Positions 61,651 to 64,000 of a stretch of 64,000 bases of DNA are shown here, one piece after another. Positions within the stretch are counted from its first letter, which is position 1. Every line of letters starts with the position of its first letter. Location: assembly GCA_002104895.1 (NCBI GenBank), contig MCFG01000120.1, forward strand, positions 1 to 64,000, written 5' to 3'. The notes under the pieces were generated by a model that ran no database searches, was not told the origin of the DNA, and saw nothing but the letters and a program-made list of their open reading frames with translations. Made by a program: the position numbers and the translations under genes. This stretch comes from Anaeromyces robustus. Taxonomy: Eukaryota > Neocallimastigomycota > Neocallimastigomycetes > Neocallimastigales > Neocallimastigaceae.

Positions 61651-64000
61651 TTAATCTTCAATGTTATCTTCATTGTATAACATATCGACATCAATACTTT
61701 CAGCTTCATAACTTTCATTTTCATCTTCTTCATCTGAACTTTCAATATCTTCTTCATCTTCTTCTTCTATATCTTTCATATTTTCATGTATTTTTCTTCC
61801 TTCTTCTCCTTCTCCTTGTCCTTCTTCTTCTTTTTCATGTTGACGAGATAATAAAACATCATTTAAATCTTCTTCTGTATTAAATAAAATAATATCTTCA
61901 CGTTTTTTCTCCTTTTCTTTTTCTTTTTCCTTTTTTTGTTTTTGTAAAAATTTTGGTTTAATGGATAAACTATTGGTATTACTACTTATTATAGGATTAT
62001 CCTCATTTTTATTAGAAACTTTTGATTGATTGGTGGTATTTGATTTTATTGTTGTTGTTGTTGTTGATGATGATGTTGTTGTTGTTAAAGGTTTACTATT
62101 ATTATTGACATGAAGGAAAATACATTTAATATTTGAACATTTACCAGTATTAGCAAATTCTGGACATTGATATAAATGCTTTTTTGGACAAGATAATCCT
62201 TTTTCACATATACCTTTTAAAGCAAAATCTTTACAAATTTCTGCATTTTCATTTAATTTTACATGTACGTATGGACAATTATCATTTAAACAATTTCCAT
62301 TTTGAAAATGTACACATAATGGTAATTTTTTTGGATTTTTGGAATGATCTAATAAACAATTTTTATCTTGACAATTACCTTTTAAAAATTTTGGACAAAG
62401 TGACACATGATCAGGATCATGTATAAAACGACATTTTCTATTTTTACACTTTCCTTTTATATATATATATATATATATAATTTAAATATTATAATAATAT
62501 AATAATATTTATCATTTATCATTATCATTTATTTATTTAATTTATACTGATTAGTTATAATAACAAATAAATATATTTTTATATTTATAAAAAAAAATTT
62601 TTTTTAATATCTTACCAAATCTAATATAATAAGAACAATATGATATTGCTTTTTCTGAATTAACTAATTTATTGGTTCTTATTTATTTATTTATTTATTT
62701 ATTTATTTTTTTAATTATAATTAATGAATTATATTTAAATGAATATGAATTAGTGTAATATGTAATATATTTTCATAGTATATTTTCATATTTATATTTT
62801 ATATTTTTTTTTATATTTATCTATTTATTTATATGGATAGGCACATTAAATATATTATTATAATTTTTTTTTTTTTTTTTTGATTTTTTATTCAAACTTA
62901 CAATAATAATGATTTTGTGATATTTTTTGTCAAATTTCCACTTTTTGTTCTATAATATAGATCATTTTTGTATTGAACTATTTTTGGTGTTATTTCAGCT
63001 TTATTTGTTTCTATTTATAATTTATTTAATCAATTTTTTTTTTTAAAATAAAATTAGAATTTTATATTTTTATAGTGACAATATATTTATGTATACAATA
63101 AAATATAATAAAAATTTACCTGTAACTTTTCTTACTAATTTTATACCTGTTGGACTCAATTTAAATTCTATACCATTTATTTTTACCATTCTTTGGTCTA
63201 TTTATATAATAATAATAAATAAAAATAAAAGTAAAACTAAATACATATATATATACATATATATTATAAAAAAATAATGTCATTATATATTATTACCTAA
63301 TGATTTATACACTGTTAATCTTCTACCATCTAAACTTTTTTGATATTTGACACCTAAAATAGTAGTTACTTGACCTGGTGGTAAATGTTTAACTGTTGCT
63401 ACAGTATCTTTTAAAAATGGTTTTCCCCTATTAATAATAGGAAGTGTTGTTTATTATTATTATTTTTTTTTTGATGTTAATATTAATTATTATTGAAGTA
63501 TTTAGTATTAAAAATTAATTTATAATGGGTTTATTATAATAAGTCCTTTTATAATATATATATATATATATAGATAGATAGATATTTGTTGATATTTTTC
63601 ATTATAGTTTTATAACAAAACAAAAAAAAAAATTTGTATATACATTTTTTCCAAAAAATCTTTATTTATTAGAGTGTTTCTTTTTTTAATAAATGGACTT
63701 TCTGCTTGTTTTTTAATAGCCAACAAGTTTTTATCTTTTTGTTTGTTCATTTCTTGATTATTATTAAATTTAATTAAATGATAATGTAAAAAAAAATATT
63801 TAAAGGTAATTTTAATTTTAATGATATAATATAATATTAAATATTTTTATAATATAAAAAATTATTTTCTTCTTTTTTTTAAAAAAATAATATGTTTATA
63901 ATTTATATATATTATATTATAACCATATTATAATTATACCTTCAAGTCTAATAAGTTTATTTCCTTTTTTTATATAAAGATTTTTACTACTATTTTGACT
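61651..64000 (-). CDS. Five-CCCH zinc-finger protein, ZC3H3/Red5 type (5' end outside window)
   Basis: Exons rebuilt from phase: 64000(partial)-63940, 63752-63644, 63427-63297, 63197-63120, 62654-62616, 62453-61651; 406 residues are visible. The N-terminal part has KGNKLIRLE, GKPFLKDTVATVKHLPPGQV and MVKINGIEFKLSPTGIKLVR, the ING...KLVR motif region of this family. Five CCCH fingers follow in tandem: CSYYIRFGKCKNRKCRFIH, CPKFLKGNCQDKNCLLDH, CVHFQNGNCLNDNCPYVH, CKDFALKGICEKGLSCPKKH and CPEFANTGKCSNIKCIFLH. The C-terminus is low-complexity (poly-Thr, KEKEKEK, acidic). ZC3H3 and fission yeast Red5 act in nuclear poly(A) RNA surveillance and export. The first in-frame ATG of the last exon is not the gene start. 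The true start lies beyond the right edge. Confidence 0.85.

Overview
The window looks like nuclear DNA of an anaerobic gut fungus (Neocallimastigomycota). Intergenic DNA is extremely AT-rich and full of AAAT and AAT microsatellites and homopolymer runs. Coding islands are less AT-rich. Introns are short (88-278 nt, often about 117 nt) with GTA...AG ends. Eukaryotic genes (V-ATPase subunit E, the exosome cofactor MPP6, a ZC3H3/Red5-type zinc-finger protein, two ABCA transporters) sit beside intronless genes of bacterial type (GH120 beta-xylosidase, SUKH-like protein, Nudix, two GNATs) and a CotH-kinase protein. This mixture is typical of rumen fungi; the taxon is inferred, not proven.

Layout. 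1-9.9 kb: gene-poor AT DNA with microsatellites and inverted repeats. 9.9-12.0 kb: an intronless GH120 beta-xylosidase gene. 14.5-25.1 kb: a repeat array whose roughly 2.34 kb unit carries a conserved 61-codon ORF. It is interrupted by an ankyrin relic and a secreted CotH-kinase gene whose acidic tail and C-terminal membrane segment lie beyond two in-frame stops. 28.6-39.2 kb: two divergently transcribed half-size ABCA transporters, rebuilt here as 6-exon (1375 aa) and 7-exon (918 aa) genes. The first has a 10-nt microexon and a large repetitive extracellular insert. 40-41.2 kb: two degraded 3' ends of a non-LTR retrotransposon. 42-46 kb: AT DNA with a four-copy 64-bp tandem repeat, palindromes, a dispersed piece of the 14-25 kb repeat and a decayed coding fragment. 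46.0-46.6 kb: SUKH-like protein. 47.3-49.7 kb: a 5'-truncated LINE with a 63-nt poly(A) tail. 50.5-51.4 kb: V-ATPase subunit E. 53.6-54.2 kb: a tRNA-derived SINE. 54.4-57.1 kb: GNAT, short leucine-rich ORF, Nudix and GNAT. 58.7-59.8 kb: MPP6. 61.7-64.0 kb and beyond: a five-CCCH zinc-finger gene that runs off the right edge.

How the genes relate. Most are independent housekeeping or accessory genes. Themes are plant cell-wall use (GH120 acting on xylo-oligosaccharides), secreted or surface protein function (CotH), membrane transport (ABCA pair, V-ATPase) and nuclear RNA surveillance (MPP6 and ZC3H3, convergent neighbours). The least explained element is the 2.34 kb repeat: its 61-codon ORF has changed almost only at synonymous sites among three copies, and its downstream part is also the 3' flank of the CotH gene.
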